A stretch of 64,000 nucleotides of DNA from Panaeolus papilionaceus (Eukaryota > Basidiomycota > Agaricomycetes > Agaricales), in NCBI GenBank assembly GCA_015501605.1, contig JADNRZ010000034.1, positions 124,001 to 188,000 of the forward strand, written 5' to 3'. Under the pieces are notes generated by a model. That model worked only from the letters and a program-made list of their open reading frames with translations. It searched no databases and was not told where the DNA came from. The position numbers were made by a program, and so were the translations under genes. This document shows positions 11,733 through 23,646 of the stretch, piece by piece. Position 1 is the first letter of the stretch; every line of letters begins with the position of its first letter.

Positions 11733-12653
11733 GCAGAGCATATCGTCGACTCGCACACAACAAATCATCAATTTCCAATTCTAACGCCTGGAGATCCCCA
11801 ATCCACAGCGCCTTCTTCACTTCCCCTACAGACTCCTGGTACCCACCATGGCATCGCGGAAGGGGAACGTCTCTATTGGCGCGACGTGAAGGGAATACCA
11901 CGCAATTATGATCAGTTGGTGGATCGTTCAACTGGCTGGCCAGCTGACCTTTCCTTCATTGGTTATATCGATCACGAGAGGTTTGGGATCACCCAGCAAC
12001 CCCTTGCTCCCGAAAAGTGAAAAATCTCAAATTGACCTGGACTTTGGGACGACCGTTCCGAGCTCAGCGTTTTGGGCCCTACTTCGACAAATCCTACATG
12101 GAGTCCCAGGAGGTTATCCACTGCGCCATGCCTTCTTGCAATCCCGCTGGAGATAAGGTGCCCCCTGCGTTCAACCAACGCTCTCTTTTTCTTCGCAAAG
12201 ATGTGCACAGTTTTTTGAAAGTGGGACATCCTTTGACCAGGGTACGTTCTTGTGATTTATGAGTCTATTCGTGCGGTCGTGCTCACCGTTTTTCATTTCC
12301 AGTATGATTTTCTCTGTGACATATCTCACGACAGTTGGTTTGACAATCTGCCGAGCAATTATCGCTACTTATCACAGCTGGGCTGCACTCAACAGCCAAT
12401 AACCCAACTCAGAAAAATCAACCTACTTCGCGTTTACGATAAGGACAGTCACCTCATTCAGCCTGCCGATTATCATGTCCACCTTACGTTCGGCACATTG
12501 CTCAAGGCGGATTATCATCTCTTCCACTTCAAGTTCGACGATATACCGACTGATGCGTTCAACCTCCATACGGTCAATGTTCAGGTTCTCATCGATGAGG
12601 AGGAATTGAAGAGATTTGAGCGGGGTGTCCCGGTACCAGCGGGCCATAATTGA
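11733..12653 (+). pseudogene. QHPFTG-family copy E, frameshifted
   Basis: The reading frame from about 11733 carries the family N-domain (LVDRSTGWPADLSFIG, then ITQQPLAPEK) and hits a stop at about 12018. The continuation (VKNLKLTWTLGRPF to KVGHPLTR) lies in another frame, so one base is missing or two are extra near 12015-12020. The domain-1 exon ends at a GTACGT donor (12242). The second exon (12303-12653) begins YDFLCDISHD and contains DKDSHLIQPADYH and DYHLFHFKF. No ATG precedes the N-domain in frame. The lack of a start plus the frameshift suggest a pseudogene, unless the base change is a sequencing error. Confidence 0.65.
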
Positions 12654-13373
12654 GTCATATGTGTTCCTGAAGTCGGATTCAAGTCCGAAATACGGTCGTT
12701 GGTGAGTGTTCTGGTGTCGTCATTTCAGGCCAAAGCTGATGATTGCGATGGTCGTGGGTCTAGTTGGATTCCCTTTTTTTTTTTTGTGCCTAGATATTGG
12801 TTATCGTCCATCGTACTCACCACCGCTGCCACAATTTACAAATATTGGATCACACCATGTCACGCCGCCGCCGTTGTTCATGCACGGATGGTCACAAATC
12901 CCCAAGATAGTTTTTCTTGTCTCTGATATCTAACTACAATTGCTCCCTCAACGCTCCTCGTCGAGGCTCTAGCGTTGACCCTCCTTTTTTCCGGCGGAAG
13001 AAGCACGATTTTTACGGTTCTTTTCGGAACTTTCTCTGACGCGTCGTTAATTAGGGAAAAGCCGAGGGCAAATAAGCATAAAGTTCTTGTTACAAAATCC
13101 CGTCTTCTTGGGTTTTTTAGTATTGTCCTCTGGAAACCTCTCCATAAAATCACCCCCTGCTATAACGTCCTCGGTTACGACGCCCTCATTGCGGTTCTCC
13201 TCATTCTTGAATCCCCCTCTGATAGGTAAGTAATGATAGTGCTCTCCCGTACTGGGTCTTAACATTTTTTCTTGCAGTACTTCTCATTTCCAGATTCTTC
13301 TTGTGTTTTTTGGCATCTGTTTTGGCCAGCTCAACGGCTTCAACTTACTCCCTAACCCGTGCGCAGTGCACCG
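12654..13373. other. intergenic, no gene seen
   Basis: Upstream space of copy F, with T-rich runs (12772-12787). No coding frame supported. Confidence 0.4.
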
Positions 13374-14565
13374 ATGACTTCTCAACAAACATCCTCGCAA
13401 ACCGACAGCCTGGAATGGCAATTGGACATCAGCGGATTTCCTCGTTTCCATGTCGTAGAGGATTTGTCGACCAACGACACGGCCGTCATCTCGTCTAGAG
13501 GTGTCATCACAAATCACAACTTCGACGTTCTTCAGGACCCCCTTACGACGCAGGAGTTAGCCAACTTGAAACTTTGGTTCACAATAGGTGATCCAGACGC
13601 CAACGAACCCGATGGAGATTTTTGCAAGGCGAAGGAAAAGGTGGACGATCTCATTGAGCGTTTCAACCTGCCTCGCAATGAATGGGGGGAAGTTAATACG
13701 CGATCGTTGTTTATTCCGCGAAGAAATTCACATGACCTGAAGGTCCAACACCCGTTCACTGGTGTAAGGTGCTTTCGCTTTGGCCTTGGATTTCAACTCC
13801 CTGCTGACGCATGATCCTAACCAGACCCGCTACAACAATTCCGGGAACCGCCAATATTGGCATTGGGCGAAAGGTCTTGAGAGCCCGGACCTCCTACGCT
13901 ACATTTTCAGCGTCCGTCCTGACAATAGTTTCTACGGGAGACCTCAAAATCGGTCCATCAACCCAATGCGCGCGCTTGATGCCAACGGGAAGGTCATCCT
14001 GCCCCAAGAATACTCGCAAAAGCTGGCAATCGGAACTCCAGTCGGGGCCAATTTTCACCTGCTCAAGTTCGTCTTCTCCAACAGTCCTATCCATGCTTTT
14101 GTGGCATACCTCGCAGAGATTCAGGTTCTTGAGGAGTTTGGAACGTCTGCTAATCCTTATCCCTCTGGCGAGCCTACCATTGTCAAGCCGCCTCGCATTC
14201 CTGGTTCCATCATACGGCAACGACAGGAGATCCCTGTGCCCCATTGCAATAAGAACCCCAGTCAAGCGCCATTATCGACACCCTCAAAGGCATATGCTTC
14301 GCCACCTCCTACCCCCGTCAAGAATGAAAACGTCGTCAGAACTCCCGAGTCACCCTCGCCAACACCGCGCCAAAAGGCCGTCAAATCTGAGGAGGAAAGG
14401 GATATTAAGTCCATTCTTCAGTCCATTCCTGTTGCAAGATATGAGGCACCTTCTCTGAAGCGTCGCTATCCTACTCCAGAGTTGGATTCAGATGAAGATA
14501 CTGGACCACAGACTTGCCCGCAGTCTACGGCTAAGAAGCAGTGCACACGTGCATGGGCGCGATGA
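13374..14565 (+). CDS. QHPFTG-family protein F (intact reference copy)
   Basis: Exon 1 (13374-13763) ends LKVQHPFTG; GTAAGG/CCAG intron; exon 2 is 13825-14565; phase 0; 376 aa. The ATG at 13374 is the first in frame. Domain 1 (about residues 15-130) includes HNFDVLQDPLTTQELANLKL, the best conserved block. Domain 2 (131-240) starts TRYNNSGNRQYWHW, then DANGKVILPQEYS, FHLLKFVF and HAFVAYLAEIQVL. Residues 250-376 are low complexity, rich in Pro/Ser/Thr, with VKSEEE and SLKRRYPTPE (K342) then DSDEDTG and AKKQC. This is a plausible bipartite nuclear localisation signal. The tail motif is shared with copy G. Function unknown; nuclear location is an inference. Confidence 0.85.
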
Positions 14566-15742
14566 CACTGGAGCTGTCGTCTCCTGAATTCCATTGACAG
14601 TTGGTAGGCGAGTCTGGTCCTTGCTTTATTGTCTAAATAAACGACTGACATTGATTTACCCTTTGGATAGGCTGAAACACCGGAATACAATAAAAAACCA
14701 TAGCCTGATAATCTAATTGTACATTATGGTAATTGTACATACCTTACTCGTTATGAATTCATTCCGTTTTTGTCCCTTTTTCTTTGTCTACCTTTCTGAC
14801 CTTCAGGTGTGACCTCCACCGACGGAAGCCCCTAATGCCCATCAATTCCCCTTCGGCATTCCCCGCACGTTAATGCTGTTAATTACAAAGATTATTGGTT
14901 CCGTCGGTGACTCTCACTCTCTCGCTCTCCCCTCGCCCTACTGAGAAGAACTGGGAAGAATTCTCCCTCAACATGTCACTCCCTTATCTTTTCATAGCCT
15001 TGTGACATGGAAATCAGGTTGGTTTTCCATGCATGACATCCTCTGGCTTGGCTTCCTGATTGTAACATTACCTTTGAATGCGCAGACGCAGATGCTCTTC
15101 AGGCTTCTGACTTTAGCAGACAACCGACTGTTGACTACGATATCCAGGCGCGAACCGTCGACCCATTTTAGTGCTGCAAACACTTAGATTTGACGGAGAG
15201 AATGCTCGTAAACTCGTCTACAGACCTTTCAAGTACTTTCTCACCTACGTCTATCTCTCGTCATGTTTAATTCACTTCTGGATTGCATCAACGACTGACT
15301 CACCCGGCAGTTGTCACGACGAGCCGGCTTTGGACTTTAAAGCGATGCTCATTGTGCTCAATATGCACAGCATAAATTGACACCAATATAAGTAATTATT
15401 TTGTGACTCGCCGGCATATAACGGTATTAAAGCCGTTTGGTTTTATCGCGACCTTTACAGACAGAACCCTGTCATTACCTCTCTCCTCCTGCGATACCCC
15501 ACACCCACCTTCCGCATTTCCTTCATCCTTGGAGTCAAAGTCACCGAAGTATGTGCTTTATCACTACGATTTTAGTTGGTCCCTGCTCACAATATTTATC
15601 TAGACCGAACACGGTTATCTGCCAACAAATTCTCAAGTTTATATTCTGTATATCAACAACCCTAAGCCCTTTGGTATTTTTTCTATTTTCCATTGGGATT
15701 TAGATCGTAGCTTCTCACGAGAACATCCAGGATATTATTACC
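14566..15742. other. intergenic, no gene seen
   Basis: Upstream region of copy G, CT-rich in part (14910-14940). No supported coding frame or RNA gene. Confidence 0.4.
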
Positions 15743-17023
15743 ATGAATCCTTTACCTGCACCGGCGGCACCACAAAACGACGGCCTCGATTGGTTGATAG
15801 ATGAGAGCAGCGAGCCATACTTTCACTGGGTGGTGCATTCAAACACGGAGGAGCGGACGGTCTTTGCAACGAAAGCGGTTGTCGCGAGCAACGAATTTGA
15901 ACCATTGCGATCCACCTTGACCCCCGACAACTTAATGAATGTGAAGCTGGCGTTGTACCTGCGAAAGCCGTCAGGTGACATCGAAAACGGCGACCTCGAC
16001 CGAACGAGATCAAAGCTTGAAGATCTTGTAGAGCGGTACCCTCGGACAAATAGAGACAAGACCGAAATTAATGATCGTTCATTGATTATCAGTAGCTCCA
16101 AGACCAACTTCTTCAAGCTGAAGATCCAACATCCATTTACTGGGGTAAGTCAATGGCAGATCTCAGTACCCTTCCGCTATAATAACTCTAATTTAGAGTC
16201 GATATAATATCTTGGGCAACGAACCCTACCAGAGATGGAAGGCGTCCTTGGACAATTCTTTCCAGTCGCGCAGGTGGAAGGTTTTAAGCCCACACCCTGC
16301 TCCCCCAACTGTCGTCGAGTACCAGGTCAACCCCTTTCCAGCATTCGACCTGCAAGGAGACCCTATCCCCACTGAAAACCTCAGCACTATGTTGAAGCCT
16401 GGAACACCTGTTCAAGTGTTCAGCCAGCTGGCTTGTTTTCGTTTCTCCACTCATCCGCAGTATGCGTTTGTCGCTGCTCCAATCGAAATTCGCGTCCTCC
16501 CCCTTTTGGGCCGGAGAACCCATACCCGACTTCGGACGATACAATTGTAGCCGACTATACAGGACCTCCCATTACGGCAAACGCACCACGACCAACATCC
16601 TCCAGGCCAACTGCGCCTGCGGTTCCACCTATCCCAGTCACGCCTATGAGGCATGTTGCCATTGCTCGCTTATCAACACTGGATAACCCTACACCTGTAG
16701 CGGTGAATGCTCAGCGTGCAGCATACAATTACCCCACACCCGTTTCAACCGCCAAAGGGCGAGCCGCACCTGCTCGTGAGGTGCCTGGTTCCCCCACTCG
16801 CCATCGAGACTCAGAAACACCTCAGGACGATGAGCTTCAGCCAAAATCTATGGCTCCCATCTCTGGCTTGGCCAGTCATATCAAGTCCTCTTTGAAGCGT
16901 CGATATCCAACACCTGATCCGGAAGAAGATGAGTGGGTGAGGGATTTTGGTCCAGCTAAGAGTCAACCGCCGTCGAAGAAACAACGGACCATACCACCGC
17001 CTTATCCAACGCGAGATTGGTGA
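15743..17023 (+). CDS. QHPFTG-family protein G, frameshift in a C run
   Basis: Exon 1 (15743-16144) ends LKIQHPFTG at GTAAGT. Exon 2 starts at 16197 (TTTAG) with SRYNILGNEPYQRW. Domain 2 reads FDLQGDPIPTENLS, then YAFVAAPIEIRVL, and then leaves frame at the run CTCCCCCTTTT (16496-16506). The continuation FGPENPYPTSDDTIV, parallel to copy F, and the tail SLKRRYPTPDPEEDE plus KKQRTIPPP to the stop at 17023 are in the frame reached by adding one C. So either a base was lost in the homopolymer (error or polymorphism) or the gene is recently broken. Read literally, the protein stops at 16550, without the basic tail. Confidence 0.7.
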
Positions 17024-17581
17024 TGAATCGCACCTACCTCTATATATCAGTGTTCCTCGCCTGGTGCGACGTTGAGCTCAAGTACGTGAGTTTACCTGCT
17101 TTACGACAAGATTATCACCAACGATCATCCCGCTTTTGAACTCACAGTGACATTAATTGTATTATCACAAAGTGTAACCAATAAATTATATTTACTCCGA
17201 AATTTTGGCACTTCGACCTGGTCGCTCAACCTTGCCCCTATCTATAATACTTCCGGCTTTTACCGGGCGTCTGTGATTCATTGTAACTCCGATATTTCGA
17301 ACTCTCCTCACCGTCCTCTGTTCTTTTTGTTCAAGACTACTCCCCTTAATGAAAGATTCACCTATTGCTTGTTATCTGCTTGTGCAGTATTAGCATCATA
17401 TCCGTATTCTAATCAATACATACTAAGCGACAAGTTGGCCAGGTGCAGCACTTCCAAGTCTTACAGATCTAACTCCATCCTACTATTACTCTTGTGTCCA
17501 GGTTAGTCGCAGCATGTCCTTGTGTCTTGCTATGCTAATGACCATGTACTGCAAAGTGGTCTTCTATATTAACGCCCTACT
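17024..17581. other. intergenic, no gene seen
   Basis: Between tandem copies G and H. No supported feature. Confidence 0.4.
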
Positions 17582-18368
17582 ATGGACGCTACTGAACGAT
17601 TTTCTTGGAACGAGGTGAAGGGTAGACCCCCCGCACTTTGTGATGTCATGGTTGACGTGCCTGCGCGCCGAATTGCAGTCTTCTCTGTTGTGGGCTGGTT
17701 CGAAATAACAAACCTCCATGAGACACAACAACCGTTGGACGTGGCCAGCATACAGCACTTCAACCTCGCCTGCACCTTGAAACGACCACAGATTCCAGAG
17801 TTGGATGACCAGTTCGATCAGTTTGCGGCGGACGTCAACAAAGTCTTTCAGTTCCGGTTTCCCTTTATCCCTGATGACCAACGGCCTCGGTTCCTTCGTG
17901 AAAGCACGATGTTTACGCACGAAGGGGATTTCAGCGTTCTCAAAATGCAGCATCCGTTTAAATTCAGCGAGGTGAGTATCTGTATCTGTGGTATTGCGTT
18001 GTGTATGTTGATCCAGGTCTATATAGAAACACTATAAACTGGATGACACCAGACACCACACGCTGATGAACAGCTTGGGTCGGGAGTGGAAAACGTTTGA
18101 GTGGACAGCGCCAATTATTGGCTCCTCGAGTGTCCAAAAGATGGACTTGCCGGTCTACCCACTTCCTGTGTACGGCCTCGATGGAAACCTCATCAAGCCC
18201 ATGGACTATTATGATGTGTTTGCATCGAAGAAACTGGTTAGAGCGGAAATTGTTGTCCTCGACTTTATGTTCAGGATTCCTTTGGACCAGTGGATCGCAT
18301 GCCCTCACAAAATCCAACTTTTGGACGAAAATCAATATGGTTCTTCAACTGCTAGAACCGGGAGGTAA
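17582..18368 (+). CDS. QHPFTG-family protein H
   Basis: Exon 1 is 17582-17971, ending MQHPFKFSE at GTGAGT. Exon 2 is 18027-18368, after ATATAG, starting KHYKLDDTRHH. Phase 0, 243 aa. Domain 1 has FNLACTLKRP in place of the usual LKLW block. Domain 2 has VYGLDGNLIKPMDYYDVF, VLDFMF and IACPHKIQLL. The HPFTG box is changed to HPFKF. It lacks a basic tail; a GTAAAT directly before the stop could splice to further exons around 18450 that I cannot confirm. Same strand as F and G, continuing the tandem series. Confidence 0.7.
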
Positions 18369-18753
18369 ATTGAAGATCTTTTGCCTTCGATCACGGTACG
18401 TGCCTGCATTCACCTTCTTTCCGTCTCCTATGTTTGCTAACTTCTTGTAGGGACTGGAGACTCGGAGACTACAACCGCCTTCGCGTTCTGTCCATATTTC
18501 ACTTCAATGAATTATACTTATACATGACGTCATAGTCGGACAGTTGCTACCCCTGAGCGTATGATCCAATATTAAATTTAATGTGAGAGGCATAAACGAT
18601 CAGAAGCACTTGAACTGGATTATTTCCAAACCTAGTCACTACAATGCTAGGTAAAAGATATAGTCAGAAGGTAACTACAGACGTAACTAATCTCCTCTTG
18701 ACTGGAGGCCTGGCAGCTACGTGGGAGTGACCTTATTTTTCCTTCAATCTATG
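18369..18753. other. intergenic, no gene seen
   Basis: Between copy H and a relic on the other strand; nothing supported. Confidence 0.4.
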
Positions 18754-18990
18754 TTGTCGAGACGAGGCTGTTCATCAGCAAAAGCGACAACCCCGTCTTC
18801 GATCTGGATGCGACTAATTCGAGCGACGAAGGAGGATTAATTCTTGCTTCACGATTATCCTTCACCATGGAACAGATACTTGAAAACTGAAGGAGTGGTA
18901 TATCATTTGACGTTGCTCGCATGATCCTATATCGAGATGATTGCGAGTCACACAAGGTGTAAAATGGAGAGCTTCCCGAGGTGAAGACCT
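18754..18990 (-). pseudogene. QHPFTG-family relic I (end of domain 2)
   Basis: On the minus strand SFVARISRIQIEDG is followed by a short tail and a stop at 18754-18756. This corresponds to the end of copy D (VFFARIERIRVVEP plus tail). Upstream, a stretch like FHSFSFQVS may be the remnant of the LHHF block, but stops interrupt it. No first domain was found. A decayed fragment. Confidence 0.45.
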
Positions 18991-19541
18991 GCGTCATACT
19001 GTATTGTAATTGCTGAATAGGACACCCCGACCTTGCTCCACTGAAATTCGGACAGATAACAGGTTATCGATTCGAGAGGCATCGATGAGTACGTTCCCCT
19101 TAGGTGCGATATTTGGCATGCGCCATGAATTTGGGTTCAAAAGGATCAAAGCAATAACGGATATTCAGAGCCTCAGAAAGTCAGACTCCGTGCGTGGGAA
19201 GGAAACAGGCATTCTCAATCAATTCCTCGTAGCCGCCCATTTACATTGGCCTCGTTAAAAATACCTCCGATACCGGAGTGAAAGGATCATCCTGCTCAGT
19301 TAAAGAAATACGACGTCATGTCAGTGTCATCCAACCATTCACCGCGAGTTGTGATGCGACTGCAAATGGTTCATTGAAAAATACAACAGCGTACTATGTG
19401 AGGGACATCGCCACGCAGTGACAAACCCCTCCATATCGATCCACGCAATAGCTAGCTGGTCCAACAGCCTATATATGAACATATAATATTGTTCGAATTC
19501 GAATACGACAATACACAACTGGGGCTGGCGGCAGATGAAAA
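18991..19541. other. intergenic, no gene seen
   Basis: May include further decayed sequence of relic I, but nothing I can align. Confidence 0.35.
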
Positions 19542-20935
19542 TTATAGTGGTGGTAGACGGAGAGATTGCGTGGGCAGTCCTGGCTCAAGGAGATACAACG
19601 TTTGGTCTCCACTATGGACGGTCAAATAAACCTTTTTTACCTGCTTGTCGAATCGTTGAATTCGTCGCAGCAATCCCTCAGCCCACTTTACCCACTGCTC
19701 CACATCCGTGGCCTTAGGTATATCGGGGACGCGACTGTTGAAACGGAAGAACTGGTCGGCGCGAATTCGAATGATTCGTAGGTGCCTGAAATTACCCGAC
19801 AGATCAAATTCGTCCTTCAACCTCTGCGTAACAAACATTGCAACGTGTCAGATTTTAAACAATATTTGAGGTCCTCATAGAATCACTTACGACCAGCAGT
19901 TCAGCTAAATTGACCTCCATTGTAATGTCTCGAAGATTAGGGAATTGATGCAGTTCTATGCAATGGTCATGTCCATCAGCACAAATCTACACACAGGAAC
20001 ATGGGGTGTTCTCCCTAAGGTATAATAACAGATACTTACCACGGTATACATTGTCGTGGGCATAGATGCCCTTCAGAACTTCGAGGCTGTCGATAGTCTC
20101 TTCCCCTTTTCTTTCCCAAGGGCAATGTAAAGCGTGGTAACGTGGTGCTGAATCGGACGTTGAACTCCAGCTGATGAGTTTGGGGCACATGGAGGCAAAC
20201 AAAGAGCTGCTGTCGTCGAGATAGACATGTCGAACCTGAGAGAAACGACAAAGCCGGCTTTGCTCGTTCTCTGACATGATGAATCGGTGCATAGAGTTAT
20301 CAGAGTGTAACCGAATGCTGGTAAGGTTTAGCAGGAGGGTTCGGAATACAACGCAAGAGTTCTTTGAAGACTGGGACAAACGAATACGACAAGATGAGAA
20401 CATTAAGAGACCTGCGTATATCAGTTAAAATATAGTTTTGGCGTAAGAATGTAGAATAAACTCACTTTACATGTTGTGCGAGAGTCGTGTTTCGGATCGT
20501 CACAATCTCCAGTTGACGCAGAAGTTCCTCTGCGTACATCCTCAACTTTTTGCTCTTGGAATGTAACTTTATTCTGCGATTCCAAAGTGGAAGCCTCTTC
20601 CTGCCGATGAGCCCGAAGCCATCATACACCTCGATTGTCTCCCATAGATACCGCAGAAATGCTGAGCGCAGAGCTCGACACGTCTGCGAGAGGGAATATA
20701 AAGTACGATGCCTGTCGAATTTCTCTGAGGGTGTTTCTTGTTGCGTAAACTCTTCGTGTTCCTTCGTAGTATAACACGACACTGGAACCCTGGGTATGTG
20801 CGATGCAATTTCGCCATATAACTCGTTTGGTAGGGATGCAAAGCCTGTGCAGTTGACAGGCTTTCTACTGGCACTTGCAATGAGGAATTCGGGCGCCGTG
20901 ATCGGTGCGCCGTTTGATCGTGTCCATGGAGGCAT
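19542..20935 (-). pseudogene. F-box-like gene, single-base frameshift
   Basis: Paralogue of the next gene with identical exon architecture: 20935-20466, 20411-20040, 19955-19891, 19823-19542. Exon 1 carries the F-box-like segment GFASLPNELYGEIASHIPRV. Exon 2 should be 1 mod 3 relative to its neighbour but has one extra base. After LLRCIP the frame is lost at a CCC run (20337-20339) and resumes one base later with LLLNLTSIRL. All splice sites and the other exons remain open, and the C-terminus (VYLTVHSGDQTLYLLEPG) is conserved. This is a very recent pseudogene or a sequencing error. The ATG at 20935 aligns with the paralogue's start. Confidence 0.75.
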
Positions 20936-21268
20936 AGAATTACGGTAGAAATGGATAAGGACCCTCAGGAGCTGAAGGTTGGAATCAAGTTCAAATTCAA
21001 AATGACTCTGAACTAAATCACAATTGGACCCTGTCGACTTCACGTGCCCTCACTGCAAAATGAATGGATTTATGTACCCCGATGTTTGGTAGCCCCACTT
21101 TGGCTCCAAAACTAAACAAAATCAAGAGGTGTATTTTTGGCAAACTGGGTCTATCGATACCTAGCTAGCTGTTATTTAGACCCCCGTAATTCATACCCAA
21201 TTACAGATAATTTTGAATGAGTTTGAATACAACAATCCACAACTACGGCTGGCAGTAGACGAGTAAAA
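20936..21268. other. intergenic, tandem F-box spacer
   Basis: Promoter space of the frameshifted F-box-like copy; nothing else seen. Confidence 0.4.
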
Positions 21269-22640
21269 TTACAGTGGTGGTAGGGGGAGAGATTTGGTTG
21301 GCCGCCCTGGCTCAAGAAGATACAGCGTTTGGTCTCCGCCATGAACGGTCAAATACACCCTTTTGATCTGCTTGTCGCATCGTTGAATTCGTCGCAGTAC
21401 TCCCTCCGCCCACTTTACCCAGTTCTCCACATCCGTGGCTTCAGGGACCGCAAGGTCGCCCCAAGCACGTCCAGGATCCAACTGGTCGGCGCGGATTCGA
21501 ATTATCTGCAGGCGCTTAAAGTGAACAGATAAATCAAAGGTGTCTGTTAACCGCTAATTGACCAACTTGTGTAAGATGGTTCAAATATATCAGAGTGAGA
21601 TTCACGTACCACGAGTATCTCGGCCAGTCTGACTTCCAAAGTTATGTCCTTAAGATTTGAGAACTGGAGCAGCTCTGTATAGTCATATGAGCGTTAGACG
21701 GGGCGTCGCTTCTCCCCAGCTTTTCCTGGTTTTGATAACCAGTGAGAACATACCAAGGTGTACTTTTGCGTGAAAATAAATGGTCCCAAGGACTTCGATA
21801 CTAGCACGTGTTTGTTCCCCAATTTTATCCCATGGGCAGGATGTATAGGGGCGATAATCCCATTTCTTCATATCGGACGTCGAGGATAAACTGACGAGAT
21901 TAGGGCACATGGACGGAAACAAAGAGCTGCCGCTATCGATGTAGAGATGGCGGACCTGAGGAAACTGGCAGGTCAAATCCTGGTGAGCCCTGCGAAGCGT
22001 TAGGTTGAATCCAGAAATTAGCCGAACAGTCGTCAGGTTTGGGAGGAGAGGAATACAGCGGAGTAGTTCTGCGAAGACAGGACCAATTGAATATGACACT
22101 AGGTGAATATTGAGAGACCTAGAGATATAAGTTAGCAGGTCGTGTTGGCGGAGAAATGCCGAAGAAACCAACTTACTTCACATGTTGCGCGAGCGAAGTG
22201 TTCCTCACTGTCACGACCTCCAATTGACGCAAAAGTTCCTCGGCGTATAGCTTTAGTTTGACGTTTCTAGGGCCCATCAAGATTCTTTGACTCCAAAGTG
22301 GAAGCCTCCGCCCATCAATAAGCTTGAATCCATCATAGAGCTCGATTGTCTCCCAAAGATACCGTAGAAAGACCTGGCGGAGAGCTCTACAGGTTCGCGA
22401 GAGGGAATGCAGCGTGGAATGCCTGTCGAATTCTTCAGAAGGCGTTTTACTTCGTTGAAATTCTTTAATCTCCTTCATAGTGTGGCACGTCACAGGTACC
22501 CTGGGTATGTGTGATACGATCTCGCCATATAATTCGTTTGGAAGGGATGCAAAGCCTGTGCTGTTGACAAGCTTTCCAGCTGCAATGAGAGACTCGATCT
22601 CGGCGAACGCTGCGCGGTTTGATCTTGTCCGTGGAGGCAT
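21269..22640 (-). CDS. F-box-like protein
   Basis: Four exons: 22640-22177 (phase 2 end), 22118-21754 (phase 1), 21674-21610 (phase 0), 21553-21269. All introns are 50-80 nt GT-AG. The product is 392 aa. The F-box-like segment is near residues 25-50 (STGFASLPNELYGEIVSHI); a conserved Arg/Leu-rich helix with LSRTCRALRQVFLRYLW follows. The rest shows leucine-rich character without a countable repeat. A typical basidiomycete F-box family member; an SCF ubiquitin-ligase adaptor role is inferred from the family. The start was chosen because it opens the conserved MPP-TRSN sequence shared with the adjacent copy. Confidence 0.8.
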
Positions 22641-23646
22641 GGATCATTAAACTCTACGCAGACGATAGAATAAACACAGCAGAAACGGAAGGTTGCTCGT
22701 GAGCTGACAATTGGAATCAAGTTCAAGTTGCAACATGCAAAAGGAATCACAATCTCCCATCCAATTCGACCCTGACGACTTCACGTGTCGATGAAATTAT
22801 GTACAGTCGTCAGTAGAACGTTGCACTTCGTTTAACTCTGCTGAGTTCCCTTAGACCCGCACCTCATACTCAATTCGAAAGTCAAGTCTAGAAATTGGAC
22901 TCAATTAGCGTTGTGCTCATGAGCTGCCTTCGGCCTTGACTCTCGAACTCGGCGCAAGGTGTGACCGAACGCCCCTAGGGCTCGGATTCCTGCACAGTGA
23001 CACAACTGACTGGAAAAGGGGCTTCCTAGATGAAGCTTATTTTCGTACCTTACATCCTAATGAGCGTGGCTATACAGCATAATGCGAACCATATATTACT
23101 TAGTCTAGCTTTTTGTTTTTTTGATCTGGCTTGTTTTTGAGCCTTGTCCTTGTAGCCAAAGTGTGGACAATGTTGTCAAGAAAATTGCGACGGATATGGT
23201 AAGGGGTTTTGATCATAACCGCCATGAGCAACAGCCACGCTTTCGCCTCGCGCCATATAAATGGCTGTCTTTCTTCGACCATCATCGACTTTTAACATAA
23301 ATCCCAGCGCCTAATAATTCACGTCTCCTCACCAGAACGATCCAGGCCACTTCAACGCCGAAGTCATCGCAACCATCAAGCTGACTCGGAGAACTCGCAT
23401 CATATTGACAGCAGTCACTTGAAATTCTTTTTCTAACGTGGTTGGTGAGCGCTTCGACCTCCAACCGCGCGAGTTTGTCTGCCAGGACCATCGATATCTG
23501 GTTGGCAACGTGCACATCGTGTGCAGAACTACTCCGACATCTTATCGGCAAGCCCCCATCGCCAGAAACACAGCCCCAATCCGGAGTTCTTGCTCTCAAT
23601 CTCGTCGTCTTTCCTGTTCTTAGACTTGGTTAAACGTTTGCATAAA
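22641..23646. other. intergenic, no gene seen
   Basis: Divergent promoter space for the F-box-like gene and the phosphopantetheinyl-transferase-like gene. A frame at 23282-23599 on the minus strand has no ATG and no homologue here. Confidence 0.4.

Noticed and set aside
23282..23599. 105-codon minus-strand frame upstream of the phosphopantetheinyl-transferase-like gene
   Set aside because: It begins at a TTG rather than ATG and has no domain or paralogue.
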